Source of the DNA: Hippophae tibetana | Lineage: Eukaryota; Streptophyta; Magnoliopsida; Rosales; Elaeagnaceae | Direction of reading: 5' to 3' | Assembly: GCA_037013495.1 (NCBI GenBank) | Contig: CM072801.1 | Location: 14,065,501 to 14,129,500, forward strand | DNA: 64,000 nucleotides | In this document: piece after piece, positions 1 to 12,300 of the stretch | Layout of the letters: the number at the start of each line of letters is the position of its first letter | How positions within the stretch are numbered: position 1 is the first letter of the stretch | Notes under the pieces: generated by a model | What the model saw: only the letters and a program-made list of their open reading frames with translations | Told to the model about the DNA's origin: nothing | Database searches by the model: none | Made by a program: the position numbers and the translations under genes

Positions 1-850
1 AATAATATGACTAAATCCTTAAATATTTCAGAAAATTCTCGGTTTCCATTGCAACTTCTTGAAAACAATTTTTTGTAGTATAACAACACAGTTTTTTAAG
101 CTTTAGAGTTTTGGCAAAGAAAGCATCACTTCCTCAAAAAGAAAATCTTTCAAAACTTCAAAATTAAATTCATAAGCACTTCATCCTACAAACAATGATT
201 TTTCCACATGAATCATTCATAAAAACGTAACATCAAAATGACTTAAGGAAAAAAATTAAAGAAAAAGATCAAATTTATACCTTAAAAACAAAGTTGGGGA
301 AAACATTTCAACTCCTCCTCCATTAACTAAAATCTACCATGAAAGTTTTGATGGTTACCACAATCTTGGCTATAAGGCACTTCAAAATACTTTTATTCTC
401 TTCTCTCTCTACCTTTTTTTTCTCTCTTTAGCTCAAGACATAAAAAAAGAAATAAAATTTAATATGGGTTAAAAATGCATAAGAATATTGTGGAAGATAG
501 AGGATAAGGGTGGTCAAATTACTAAAATATTCTTCTCTTAAAAAAATTTAAAACTATGAAACTAAGAGCATTTTGGTAATTTTCACTCAACTAATCAACT
601 TTTTTGAAATATGACGTAAAACTTAAAAAAAATACTTAATCATATTCAACTATCCATAAATCAAATTTTAAATTCAATTTTTTTAATTTAAGAAAAAGAC
701 TACTCTAAAACTTTACAAAAATTAAAATAAAATGAAACAAGGTAGAGAATTAAATTATTATTTTAAAAATACGAAATGAGATTAGGTGTCTTACAATTTC
801 CTTCTTAAAATAATTTTATCCTCTAAATTTTTGAATGTAAAGGTTGGGCA
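1..850 (+). repeat. Diverged direct repeat, copy A
   Basis: This AT-rich segment is matched in the same orientation by 4190-4880. Shared landmarks include the run around 80-115 (TATAACAACA then GTTTTTTAA) against about 4235-4255, and ACATGAATCATTCATAAAAA near 205-225 against 4358-4378. By eye identity is roughly 75-80 percent with small indels. No coding region is visible. The copy may continue left of the window. It could be an old segmental duplication or the ends of an unrecognised element; no element family is evident. Confidence 0.6.
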
Positions 851-3800
851 TTAAAAGAAATAATAATAATATTGTCAAATTTTAAACTTATAAACACTAC
901 ATATTTTCAACAAAACATATAAATTTCATATGTATACGGCTTAATAAGTCAACTTTTAAAATACAAATACATAAAGTATTATAGAGTGGGTAAAATTTTT
1001 AATGTGTGTCAAAGTTCTTTTGAGCCTATTGTAACAAGGGCTAAAACTCGATGAATAATTACTAGTTAATAAGTACACCAAAAATAATATTTTTTGTAAT
1101 AATCATTAAAGTTATAATGTAAAAGTAATTTCTTAAAGAAGCTAGAAATACATTATCGTCTTTTATGAAAAATATAAAATTTCAGCATTTAATTAATTTT
1201 CACTAACTATATAAAACTATTAAATTTATCTCTCATAACATTAAATGAAATCATTTTCTAAATATTGTAAGCAAACTAATATGTCATTCAACACATAGCT
1301 CCTATAGTGTGTTATTTTTGTTAATAACATGATATAATTTAGTTAGACTCTACTTATGATCACATGCATACAAGAGTTTCAATGCAAATGAAGAAATAAC
1401 ATAAAATAAGATAACTTTGATAATATTCATCTAATCATATGTTTTAAATTATATTATGACCTCAATTCATTGATCGACGTAGAATATAAATATTTCTCAA
1501 ATTTTTTAAAACTGTTATGTAAAGTAAAAAACAATTTAAAAATCAAATAATAGAATTCGCAATTCTAATTCACATACATTAATAATCATTCTTATATCTC
1601 AAAATTATTTTAAACTATTTTATTTTCATGATTATAAAACAATATGAATTATTTAAAATATGTACCAAAATAATAATAGAAAAGAGTAATTTTTTCTATA
1701 ACTTAAGAACATGGATAAATAAACATATTAAAAATAATACCATCAACGTTAAAAAAAAATTAAAACTATTTAAGAAAGCACTTGAAATTAAACGGTAAAC
1801 TTGAATGAGAATTTTATGATTTCAAAATTAAGGAATCTTTTTAATATAAGTAAATATAATTAATATTTTAAAATAAGATCAATTTTAAACCTTTAATCAA
1901 AGAATTATTTTTTCACTAAAATGAAAAGTGAATTTAGTAAATTCTAAAATTAACACGTATTTATAAAAAAAAAATTGAAATAGATTGATCCATTTATGAA
2001 ATAGTCCACCTTTTTATAAAACAATATACTAAGACACTACTTTACTAATAAAGTTATGCTTACATTTTTCATAGGGTTGTTAAGGCCCAAAAGAAATCTA
2101 TAAATCTCAACTTGAGGTATATAATCAAATATTAGATAATTTCTCATCCGGCGATACTATCTCCATCTAAATTACATTTTGTGACTTAAGTTCATAACTG
2201 TGGTCAAATTCTCTTATTTGATAATACAAGAAATAAATGATTCTTTTTAGGCTAGATAACTCTTATTAAAAGTTTGCACATTTGAGTACTCATTCAAAGA
2301 TAATATTCAAATCTTCAATCAAAAAATAATTATGTCTGAGGGGAGAAAAGATAAAGAAAATTGGATGAGTAAAAATATATTTAGTGAGTGGATAAACTTA
2401 AAAAACAAATAATTATTAATATATCTATTGATCCTTCAATAATTCAACTAAAAAAGTAATACAAGTTATAACATGAAAGTATTACAAACTGTATTTATAA
2501 TTTGGAGTAATACAAATAACTATAAATACTTCCATGTAAGTAAAACATATGAATAACTTACATAAAATAAATTATAAAAATTAGAATAAACCTCACTAAA
2601 CTTGCACATAGGGGAAAATTGGTCATATGTATACAAAAAATTTGGAGTATACAGATGAGAAAGTTTTAATTACATATGTGTTATTCATATGTACCCAGAC
2701 ATAGGCCTATTAATTAATTATTTTTTTCTTATACTATTGTTGAATTTGGAGAAATTTGTTATATGTATACATAGCTCTTTCCACACATGCACGAGAAAAT
2801 TTTAATTACATGTGTGTTGATCATACGCATATTGAGCTCTTTGTACACGTAGAAGAAAAAGTTTTAAGTACATATACGCGCACATACAAGACATTAACTA
2901 GTTATTTATTTATTATGTTAGCTATTTTCGAGGATGACACTTGTTTGATAGTTTTAAAAATAATAATACTTATTAATATACATAATATTCTAAAAAAACT
3001 ACTACTTAAATCAGATTATAAATCTTAATAAAAGCTTATGAAATATAATAATAATATTATTATGAAATGTTGTTTCTAAAAGTTGAGTATAAATTTATAT
3101 GTCTAATCAAAATATGTATTTATATCATAAATCTAAATAAAACTTATGAAATCACATAAATGTCAATTATCTATTTTCTAAGCATAAAATAGTTATTTTG
3201 TAATAAGGAACGATTAAATTTGTAAAAACTTAAATATTCTGAATATAATAGACAAATACTTATAAAATTTGAGTAAAATGTGTACATTCACTATATTATA
3301 TTACTGTTGTTGCTTTAGTTGTCTTGTATGGTTTGTTGAATCATCTCTTCCTATATGACACATATTTGTATCAAAAATAAGAATAATAATATAGGTAGAT
3401 TGTCCACTATAGAACTAAATAGTATTCTAAACATGCTAAAATATTAATTGCTCATATACAACTTCTAGCATAAATATATCAAATCAAAATGTATACTCTT
3501 AAAAAACAAGGTTAGGATTCATCCCATGGTCATAAATTTGGGTGAAAACTGTTTTAAATTCATCACACACTATCTTCAATCAAATAATCAAAACTTTTAA
3601 AGAAAATATTCAAATCTAGTTTTATAAAATCCATCACAAACTAAGTATTTTTCAACTTTCCAATAAGTTATCACATGATTATTGAGTATTAGTAAAACAA
3701 TTTTAAATCACCAAATCAAAACTGTTAGAACATAGGGTGTATAGTTTAATATGCTTTTAAAACTATCCTAAAAAATAAGGTATAACTTTTAAGAGAGTTG

Positions 3801-3889
3801 CCCAAATATATTTCTATAAAATAATACAAAAACTAGAGATTTCAAGACTTAAAATAAGATATAACACATCCAATTCTAATCGGTATAGC
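851..3889. other. AT-rich intergenic DNA, nothing recognised
   Basis: No gene, RNA or mobile-element signature is visible. One short open frame (about 2756-3028) has the lysine/isoleucine/leucine-rich composition expected of random AT-rich sequence, and no domain was recognised in it. Confidence 0.6.
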
Positions 3890-4165
3890 AATTTCAAAAT
3901 ACAAAAATATAGATCAAATCATAACAAGAATTTCAGTTCGATTTTTTCATAACACGATTTAGTAAAATAAGTACAATTTTTTATAAAAAAATGTCAAATA
4001 AAAAATCGTAAAATGTTTATAAAATTAGACATGTCAAGATATAATCCACCTAAATAAAATATGTAAACTCATTTCAAAATCACAAAAATACAGGTCAAGT
4101 TAAAACAAAGTTTTCAGTTTCAATGTGTATAAAACATAATTTGGTAAAATTAGTATAACTTTATA
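3890..4165 (+). repeat. Two-unit tandem repeat, period about 175 bp
   Basis: The stretch near 3893-3990 (TTTCAAAATACAAAAATA and on) recurs in altered form near 4070-4165 (TTTCAAAATCACAAAAATAC and on). Both are followed by a CAGTT(C/T) block and a TTTAGTAAAAT / TTTGGTAAAAT block. It lies directly before direct-repeat copy B, so it may belong to the same unit. Confidence 0.5.
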
Positions 4166-4189
4166 TACAAAACTCTAAATGTTCTAAAA

Positions 4190-4880
4190 CATTCCTATTT
4201 TTCATCGCAACTTTATGGAAATAGTTTTCTAATGTATAACAACATAGTTTTTTAAACTTTAAAATTTTGGCTAAAAGAGTACCATTTCTTAAAAAAAAAA
4301 TCAGAACTTCAAGATTACATTCATAAACACTTCATCCCACAAAGTATGGTTTTTTTACATGAATCATTCATAAAAATGTAGCATTATAATAACTTAAGGC
4401 TTTACACGAAGAAAAAGATCAAATTTTTACCTTAACAACAAATTTGAAGAAAAGATTTGAGTTCCTTTAAGCTCCTACTCTCTTAACTAAAATCAACCAT
4501 CAAAATTTTGATATTACAACAATCTTCACTATAAGACACATCAAAATCACATTTCTCTCTCTCTCAATTTCTCATGGAGTTCAAGACATAAAGCTAGAAA
4601 TAAAATTTAATAATAAAGAATAAAGGTGGTCAAATTATTAAAATATTATTCTCTCAAAAACTTTATAAACTATTAAAATGATAATATTTTGATAATTTTA
4701 TTCCATTGTTTAAATTTTTTAAAATATGTAAGAAAACTTTAAAAAAACTTTAAATTATTATTTTGCTAATTTAAGAAAAAGACTACTTTAAACTTTACAA
4801 AATTTAAAATAAAATAAAATAAAGTAAAGAATTAAATTATTATTTTAAAAATATTAAATGAGATTGAGTTGTACTTTAAA
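4190..4880 (+). repeat. Diverged direct repeat, copy B
   Basis: Second copy of the segment at 1-850, same orientation, about 3.3 kb further on. The match runs through the block of blocked C/T-rich sequence near 4550-4570 (TCTCTCTCTCTC) that parallels 400-430, and through the final AATTAAATTATTATTTTAAA block at about 4830 against 750. No coding capacity. Confidence 0.6.
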
Positions 4881-5769
4881 ATTGAATGATTTTTTATGAG
4901 ATAATAGTAAATGCATACTCATTTGTATTGATCTAGTGTCCAGAGTCAATTTTTTTTAGTTCTAAATTCTAAAAGTTATTTTGATACATTAAACATTATA
5001 TTTTAATTGAGTACTAATATATATACAAATTTATGTATATTTAATATTTATATAATCATACTTAAATTTTTTTAGATTACTAAGTATGGTTTTATTTTTA
5101 AAACAATAATTACTATTATTAGAAAAAAATGTATATTTTTAAAAATAAATATTTCTATAAATAGATAATTTATTTTAATAATTATAATTATTGATATCAA
5201 AATAAGAATTCTTTATTAATACATAAATTTATGGTAGTTTAACTTTTTTTTTTTTTACAAAACATGGTGTATACATAAATTTTGAAGAAAAAATAATAAA
5301 TAAAAACTAATAATTATAAGTAGTTTTAAGAATAAAAGTTATCATATCCATCATATTCAACATATTTTCTTAATTATTAGTTCGATAATAAGTTAATTAA
5401 AATTAATAAAAATTTTATTTTTATTTTTTAAATTTAAAATTAAATTTAAAATTAAATTTAATAAATAAAAAAATTGATTGTAATATAATTATTCATCGTT
5501 AACATATATTTTAAATCAATAAAAATATATTATAATATGTTAATGTTTTGATTATATTAACTAATTTTTTTTTATAAATACGAAGTTCTCCCTTTTCTTA
5601 AGTTAAATTAATTTTTTTTATTGAAATTAACCTATAATAAATTTTATAAATTTAATTTATCAAAAATAAATTAAATAAATTTAAACATATAAATTTAATT
5701 TAATTTTATTGTGTATTAATTTTATAAAATAAAAAACCAATCCAAATATATAAAATCTTATAATTAAAA
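4881..5769. other. AT-rich intergenic DNA upstream of the kelch gene
   Basis: Very AT-rich, with short repeats of TAAATTTAAAATTAAATT near 5425-5460. Nothing recognised. A clear rise in GC at about 5775 marks the approach of the kelch gene. Confidence 0.6.
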
Positions 5770-6082
5770 ATTTTCATTTGGGTTGGCTGGCGTTGGGCTA
5801 CATCTATATGAGGGTGAGGTAGCAGGGCTATTATTCTGTGCGGTCACTGTACACCCAAGTCCCAAGATAAGTCAAAATAGTGGGTCCCAATATGCGGCGC
5901 ACAATAAATGCTTCTTCTGTCTTGAACTCTTTGGGTAACAAACTGTCATCTCAATTCAATCTCCATGTGGAGCTAACCTTACCCAATATCCTATGTCGTA
6001 AAGGCACAACTAAAAGACAAACTATTGCTAACGTAGCACTTCTCTCCCCTGTTTGTCTCGTTGCTCCTACTTGAGTTCTACT

Positions 6083-6127
6083 CGCGCGCGCGCGCGCGCA
6101 GAGAGAGAGAGAGAGAGAGAGAGAGAG
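6083..6127 (+). repeat. Compound microsatellite (CG)8 then (AG)14
   Basis: Eight CG dinucleotides (6083-6098), one C, then fourteen AG dinucleotides (6100-6127), about 235 bp before the kelch start codon. Alternating CG is the classic Z-DNA-forming sequence, and GA repeats can form triplexes and bind plant GAGA-binding (BBR/BPC) proteins. Both statements are family knowledge; any function here is inferred. Confidence 0.95.
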
Positions 6128-6247
6128 CTCACGATTATTAATTTTATCGCCTAATCTCTCACATTTTCCTTCACTTTCTCATATAGCAAACACAAGGTGA
6201 TTGACTGATTGCTCTTTAGTCTCTGAATACTATTTTCTTGTAACTTC

Positions 6248-6332
6248 ATGCCTTACTGTTTCTAGTTCCCATGGTTGTTTTAGGCCTTTTCTTATGATAA
6301 TGCTGCTATACTTCTCGAAATGTAGGGTTTGA
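6248..6332 (+). promoter_or_regulatory. Three short upstream open reading frames before the kelch start
   Basis: ATG frames at 6248-6265 (MPYCF, stop), 6271-6297 (MVVLGLFL, stop) and 6294-6332 (MIMLLYFSKCRV, stop). The second and third overlap in an ATGA. All end before the main ATG at 6363. If this DNA is in the mature leader, they could lower or condition translation of the kelch protein. Whether it is transcribed is not shown by the sequence. Confidence 0.45.
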
Positions 6333-6362
6333 CTCTTGGTGTGATAGAAGCTCTTCGTTAAA

Positions 6363-9300
6363 ATGTTCGGGTTTTCTCGTAGACGAATGAAGCTCGGACG
6401 GTGCGTTTTTATTTGTTTACTCATTAATTTTAGATTTTCCGATTTTTATTCTTAACGTCTCAGCTAAATTTTCTATTCAAGCTTTAGAAGTTTTAAAATG
6501 AAGCTATCTATCTGTACAACGCATACAGCTAGAGGACGCATTTAAAGTTTTTATATGAATTTCGATAATGAATCATTATGTGGTGCCAAGCAATTAAAAT
6601 TAATCAATGTGTTTGGTTTAGGTTGAAGGTCCAGCTCTCAGACTCAACTCAGGTAACCAGAAGCCCTATAAGACAACCAAAACAAACTGGCAGCTTAAAT
6701 GTAAGCCTTTTTGAGTTTGTATTGCATGTGGATTTTGTGTTTTGAATCTTTTGATGGGTCCTTGTGCTAAGCTTAGTTTAGTTTGTCAGAGTGAATGTGT
6801 TACAGTGGAGAGTGGTCGCTTTGATGAACTGGATTGTCAGTGTTCGTCTCTGGCGCCTGAAGGTTGTAATTCTACAGCGGGCTGCTCTGAGAGTTGGATG
6901 GTGTTGTCAATTGCAGGGGACAAGCCTAAGCCTCGATTTAATGTAAAATTATGTTGATATTATTAGCTGTTTTTCCCTCATCTTTGGCCTTACTTTTAGC
7001 TTAAATATGTTTTATATACCTAATGTTTTAGACCGGAAGCAAAAATGTCCCCATTGTCTAGTTCTGTCTAACATTTTTGTCATTTGGTCATCTTCGTTAA
7101 AAAGCTAACGAACATGGTATTAAAAAAACTAAATCTGTTAGTGGAAATGACCAAAAAGGACATTAAATTTAATGGAACTAAACGTTGGGGGATACTTTTG
7201 CAACAAGTTAAACTTTGGGGGCATTTGTTCTGGGAAAAAAAAATAAAAACGTTTTATTTTTTCTTGAATAGCATGCATCAGCTGTAATTGGGAACAAGAT
7301 GATAGTGGTGGGTGGTGAATCTGTAAATGGATTGCTAGATGATGTGAAGGTAGGACAAACAATGTCTTTTTGACTTTTATGTAATTTCTTGAAATTTTCT
7401 TTTTGTCCTTTTTTGGCTAGTAGTTGTCCCCCCCCCCCCCCCCCCCCCAAATGACATCGAAAGCGTTAATGTAATCATGTTGATGTCCTTCATAGGTGCT
7501 TGACTTTGATAGGTTTACTTGGAGCACAGCTTCTTCAAAACTTTACTTGTCTCCTAGCAGTCTACCATTAAAGATCCCTGCATGCAAAGGCCATTGTCTG
7601 GTAATGTAAAATACTTGTTGGCTAACTTGCTTTACAATGAGCCGTTATTTTGTATTAGCATTGGTATAGGTGTTTATCTCATGGATTTGATTGCTTATTT
7701 ATTTAATAAATTATTATAGCACAGCTTTTGTCAAGCTCGATAGATCTGTCTCCATAGGCAAAAACTATGATTATAAAAGGAAATATAAAATAGCACAATG
7801 CAGAATTTAGAATTTAGAATTTTAGGAAATCAAAATAAGTTGAGAGGAGAATGAGAAAAGTAAAAGTACATTATAATTCTCCATTATAATATAATAGAGG
7901 AATATACAATATTTATAGGGACAATACTGACTTTGAAATACTAATTTGAATTGGACTCTTCTAAATTAATACGGAAACTAAGTATTAAATATCTAATATT
8001 CCAACAATAAATACTCCGAGAATTATCAATAAAATCCGTGGTTTGAAATATAAGTAAGAAAACCCTCGAAGGATGCAGAAATATTAGTGGATATCCTCAC
8101 TATTGATTTTATGTTGTGGTTCGTCCTTATTGCATATAAGAAAATTGAATATGGTCTGATTAAAAAAAAAACACAAACGCCTTTCCCATTTTGCTATGCT
8201 AAACCTGTTACACATTCATGCATTGCAAGGAAATAAAAACCAAAAGCAGACACAAAATCAAACAAATAACGATAATAAGATGGTTTAGGGGGCTAAAGTA
8301 TGTAGAAGTACGAACTGTAACGGTTGTTTATAAACAACAAGTTTTGCTTCAGTGAAAGGATCACAACCTAACACATAAAGCAACATTATAATAATTATAA
8401 AAGAAAAAAACATAAAGCAACAATCTAGATCATTATATCCAAAACAAAGTTACTTCAGTAGAGCCTTGCAGATGTGATCATATGTTGACTGTTATTTATA
8501 TGTTCCGTGGGCCACTAATAACTGGACAAAGCTGACCACCTTTCAAATGTATGTCATATTATCTCAAAGAACTTGAAACCTTTAGGGTGCTTTTAGCATA
8601 AAGGGGAAGGCCTACAGAAAGGGATAATCATTCATATCCTTCTTGAATCTAATTTTACTAAGAACATAGCAACTCATTTTGTTGTTGACATGATTTTCAA
8701 GTTCTCCACCAAGGGAAAAAAGGGTCTTTAATTTATGCTCCATTAAAGTTGCTTTTGATAAAGGCATGCAGCCAACATATATTGTAGAACTTTTGATACT
8801 TTAGACACAAAATCAGGAGGATTAGATCCAATTCATGTCAATACCTTAGATTTGCCTTCTTTTTCTTTTAGATGTACATTTCTTAACTTATTCATTTAAA
8901 TCCTTTGTATCTAATGCAAAAGTTAATAAATGCTATCTAAAATATAAGAAATAAGGAATAAGTGCATAGCATAAATCACCTCACAGGGCTAATATATATA
9001 TATTTAAAATAACGTGATGAACACATTTCTAATGCGTATTAGTAAATGCAATTAATATATGTTTTTTTATAACATGATGAACACATGTTTTTTTAGAGAG
9101 TAAAAATGAAACTGGTTAAATAAGTGGTTATTAATAAGACGGAAGGAAAGGTAAAGAAGACAAATCTGAACCCTTGAAACAAATTGAATATCTAAAAAAG
9201 AAAGAACTCTTGAAACAAATTGCATGTAGTGGTCAAAAGTTTGTATCTGACGTTTTTGTGAATATTATGGGTTATTGGTCCTGCCTTTACATGGATCATT

Positions 9301-12300
9301 GGAAAATATATTTAATTTGGACGTGGTTTTCTTGCTTAATTTTGAAGCCCAAAGGATGTCTTTCAAACAAGAGTAAAAGGTCAAAATGGTCCTTATCTTT
9401 GTGGTTATTCATTTTGGTCATTTTCATTTCAATTTAGTTATGTTGGTCAAAAATCTCCAGATTGCAGATTTAATAGTCAAACTGATCATCATTCATCACA
9501 ATTTGGGATCTCAAATTGACTTTGGATGTTTGACCAAATCATCTAAATTAAAATATAATACAAGAGACCAAAATGTCTAAGCCCTAACCGTAAGGAACCA
9601 AATTGCTCTTTTGCTCTTTATATTAAGGCAAACCTTGGACATCAATTCATATATTCCTCAAATGTTATAGTGTTTTGTGCATGCTTCTTGAAAACACAAT
9701 GGAAGAATATTTAAGTTTACATTAGCATAAAGGAAAGTCAAATCGGGACATATTAAACCTGGCTTATTAGCTAATTTGTCTTTCTTTTGTTTATAAGTTG
9801 ATGTGCCTTTCTTTTGTCTAGGTTTCTTGGGGTAGAAAGGCACTTCTTGTTGGGGGAAAAACTGAACCTGGAAGTGACAGAGTCTCAGGTTGAATATTTA
9901 ATCTTCAAGGTTTACAAGCTCATACATGTTGCATCTGCAGGATCTGAATTACTAATATGTTGGTTTTCAGTGTGGGCATTTGACACAGAGACAGAGTGCT
10001 GGTCATTAATGGAGGCAAAAGGAGCTATACCGGTAGACTTATAGATAGTGCAAGTTATTATTGTAGTATATGGCATATGCACATGTATGCAATATTACTA
10101 AGGGACATTTCATTTTTTGTATCCTTGGATGGACTAGTACTATATACCATTGACATCTAATAGCATCAGAGGAAGACCAGCTAGTAAATGATAACTTTTC
10201 CTATGTTCAATTAAAATTTCCAGTGCTTAATGAATTATATAGTAATCTAAGATGTAGGATGCACGAAAAATAGCTAAGGAATTTGTTATTTAGTTGACTT
10301 TAAAATGCCCTAATATAATTAGGATTGCATTCCTAATAATTCTATGACTATGAAATGTGTTATTTTCTTATTGAATTAGGATTCTATCTTTATTAGGTTT
10401 GATAATTGAATTAAGATTATTGACTTATATATATGATATAAGCTTCGGCACATTGAATGTGAGAGTTTGAAGCCAAGCTACCAATATCAATTGATCACTA
10501 GAGCCACATTTGAAGGAACTCCATTTTGAATAATCTTCCTATTATTTCGTCTGTTTCAAGCAGAGAACAATTGGACACATTGGTGCTTTTCGGTTTTCCT
10601 TCAGAGCTATTAATTATTAGGAAGATTTGCTTTCTTTTATTGCTTTGTGCAGTAATATTTGATCTCATTGCAAGTTCTTTACTTTATCTTGCTTTTGTAT
10701 TACCGTTTTGATTTGTGAGAGAGATTTTGGTGTATTTGGGGTTTTGTTTGTGAGTAGTTTCTTTTGGATATTGGTGTTTGTACTCTTCATTTGATTATTA
10801 ATGAATTTTCCTTAGCGTTCCGTCATCAGTGGAGTAAGCTTTTCACATTGAAAGATCGAACCTTAAATCTTTGTGTGTCGTTATTTTCTCCTTGTCTATT
10901 ATTTTGTCATAACTTATAATTATTTATTTATGCAATCCAAATTGGTTCCTAGCGCCTGCTTCTACATTCGCCAATTTATAATAGAATTCATTGTGCAATT
11001 ATATATTTTTAGAGTTTTATGTCCTATGAACTTAGATGCAATGGGTGTGTGGGTATGTATGTATATATATATATATTGAAGTCATGTTCTTGGATTGAAC
11101 TATAATATATAGTCTATAACTTTAAACATTATTTGCCTTTTTTCTTCTGTTTATTTGTAACTTTCTGTGTTAAACTGGAATGCTCAGCCAATCTTGTTTA
11201 AGTGGAGCTTGGTAATATAGAAACATGCAGCATTATCCAGGAATTTTGCTGACTGCAGGTTACTCGAAATGGTCACACTGTGGTAAGAGCAGGCTCTGTC
11301 TTGATCCTATTTGGGGGAGAAGATGCCAAGAGGAGGAAACTAAATGATCTACATATGTTTGATCTAAAATCTTTGACGTGGCTTCCTCTCCATTACACGT
11401 GAGTAGACTTCGTGTACTCTAAATTTTCTTATTGTCTTCTGTTGGAAGCCATGTGTAGCAAATTTAGTAGGAATATCGTTAACTTGAACTTCCTTTTCAA
11501 TGTGGCATATTATTAATAGAGTACCCTAAATTCCATTTTTATTCTTCCAAATGTTTTTTTTTGTATTTTCAGAGGAACAGGACCCTCTCCCAGATCTAAC
11601 CATGTTGCAACTCTTTACGACGACAAAACTCTTTTCATATTTGGAGGAGTATCAAAATCCAGGACTTTGAATGATTTGTACTCACTTGACTTTGAAACAG
11701 TGTGTAAACTCTCACTATAGATATTATTATATTTCATGATGCTATTTAGCTCATTATTTCTTAGAAAATAAGCTAGCATAACCCCCCCTGTACTTTTTAT
11801 ACATGTGGGGTTCATTATTTCAGTATATTCTCACCTATGAGATTTTAATTGGCCTATCTTTTTTCCTTAGATGATATGGTCAAGAATAAAGGTACGGGGT
11901 TTCCATCCATCACCTAGATCTGGTTCCTGTGGTGTTTTGTGTGGAACAAAGTGGTACATCGCTGGCGGTGGAAGCAGGAAAAAGCGTAGGTCTCTCAACC
12001 ATAATTTCATCTTGACTTGGAAACAATCACAACTCTCACATCTACCCCATTATTCTATCAACTCTTATAAAAGACAGGGTGCACTTTAATATGGAAATAT
12101 TTTACAAAAGTAAAATTTAATCGTCTAATAGTTTTTTAGGACAGATTAATCCTCCAACTTACATTTTGCTACTGTATTCTCAGTGCACTTTTTGTCCCCC
12201 AACCTCAACCAAAAAACCAAAACCTCTTACTTACAAAGGACTTTATGGTTTTAAAATCTCTACAACAGAGGGCCTAACTTTGGAAGATGTAAGGATCTAA

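Larger units (their letters stand above)
5770..6362 (+). promoter_or_regulatory. Promoter and 5' leader region of the kelch gene
   Basis: Base composition shifts sharply here from AT-rich intergenic DNA. The segment holds a CG/AG microsatellite at 6083-6127 and three short upstream open frames at 6248-6332. Plant core promoters and leaders often carry GA/CT repeats. The transcription start cannot be placed without RNA data, so the split between promoter and leader is unknown. An open frame at 5880-6074 has no recognisable product. Confidence 0.5.

Noticed and set aside
2756-3028. 90-codon open frame in AT-rich DNA
   Set aside because: Composition is that of random AT-rich sequence, with no domain, no start context and no splice structure around it.
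5880-6074. 64-codon open frame upstream of the kelch gene
   Set aside because: No recognisable product. It lies in the promoter or leader region and is not in frame with the kelch protein through any splice that matches the family.
6742-6957. A separate small gene starting near 6742
   Set aside because: The frame is kelch exon 3 (6790-6942) plus flanking intron sequence.
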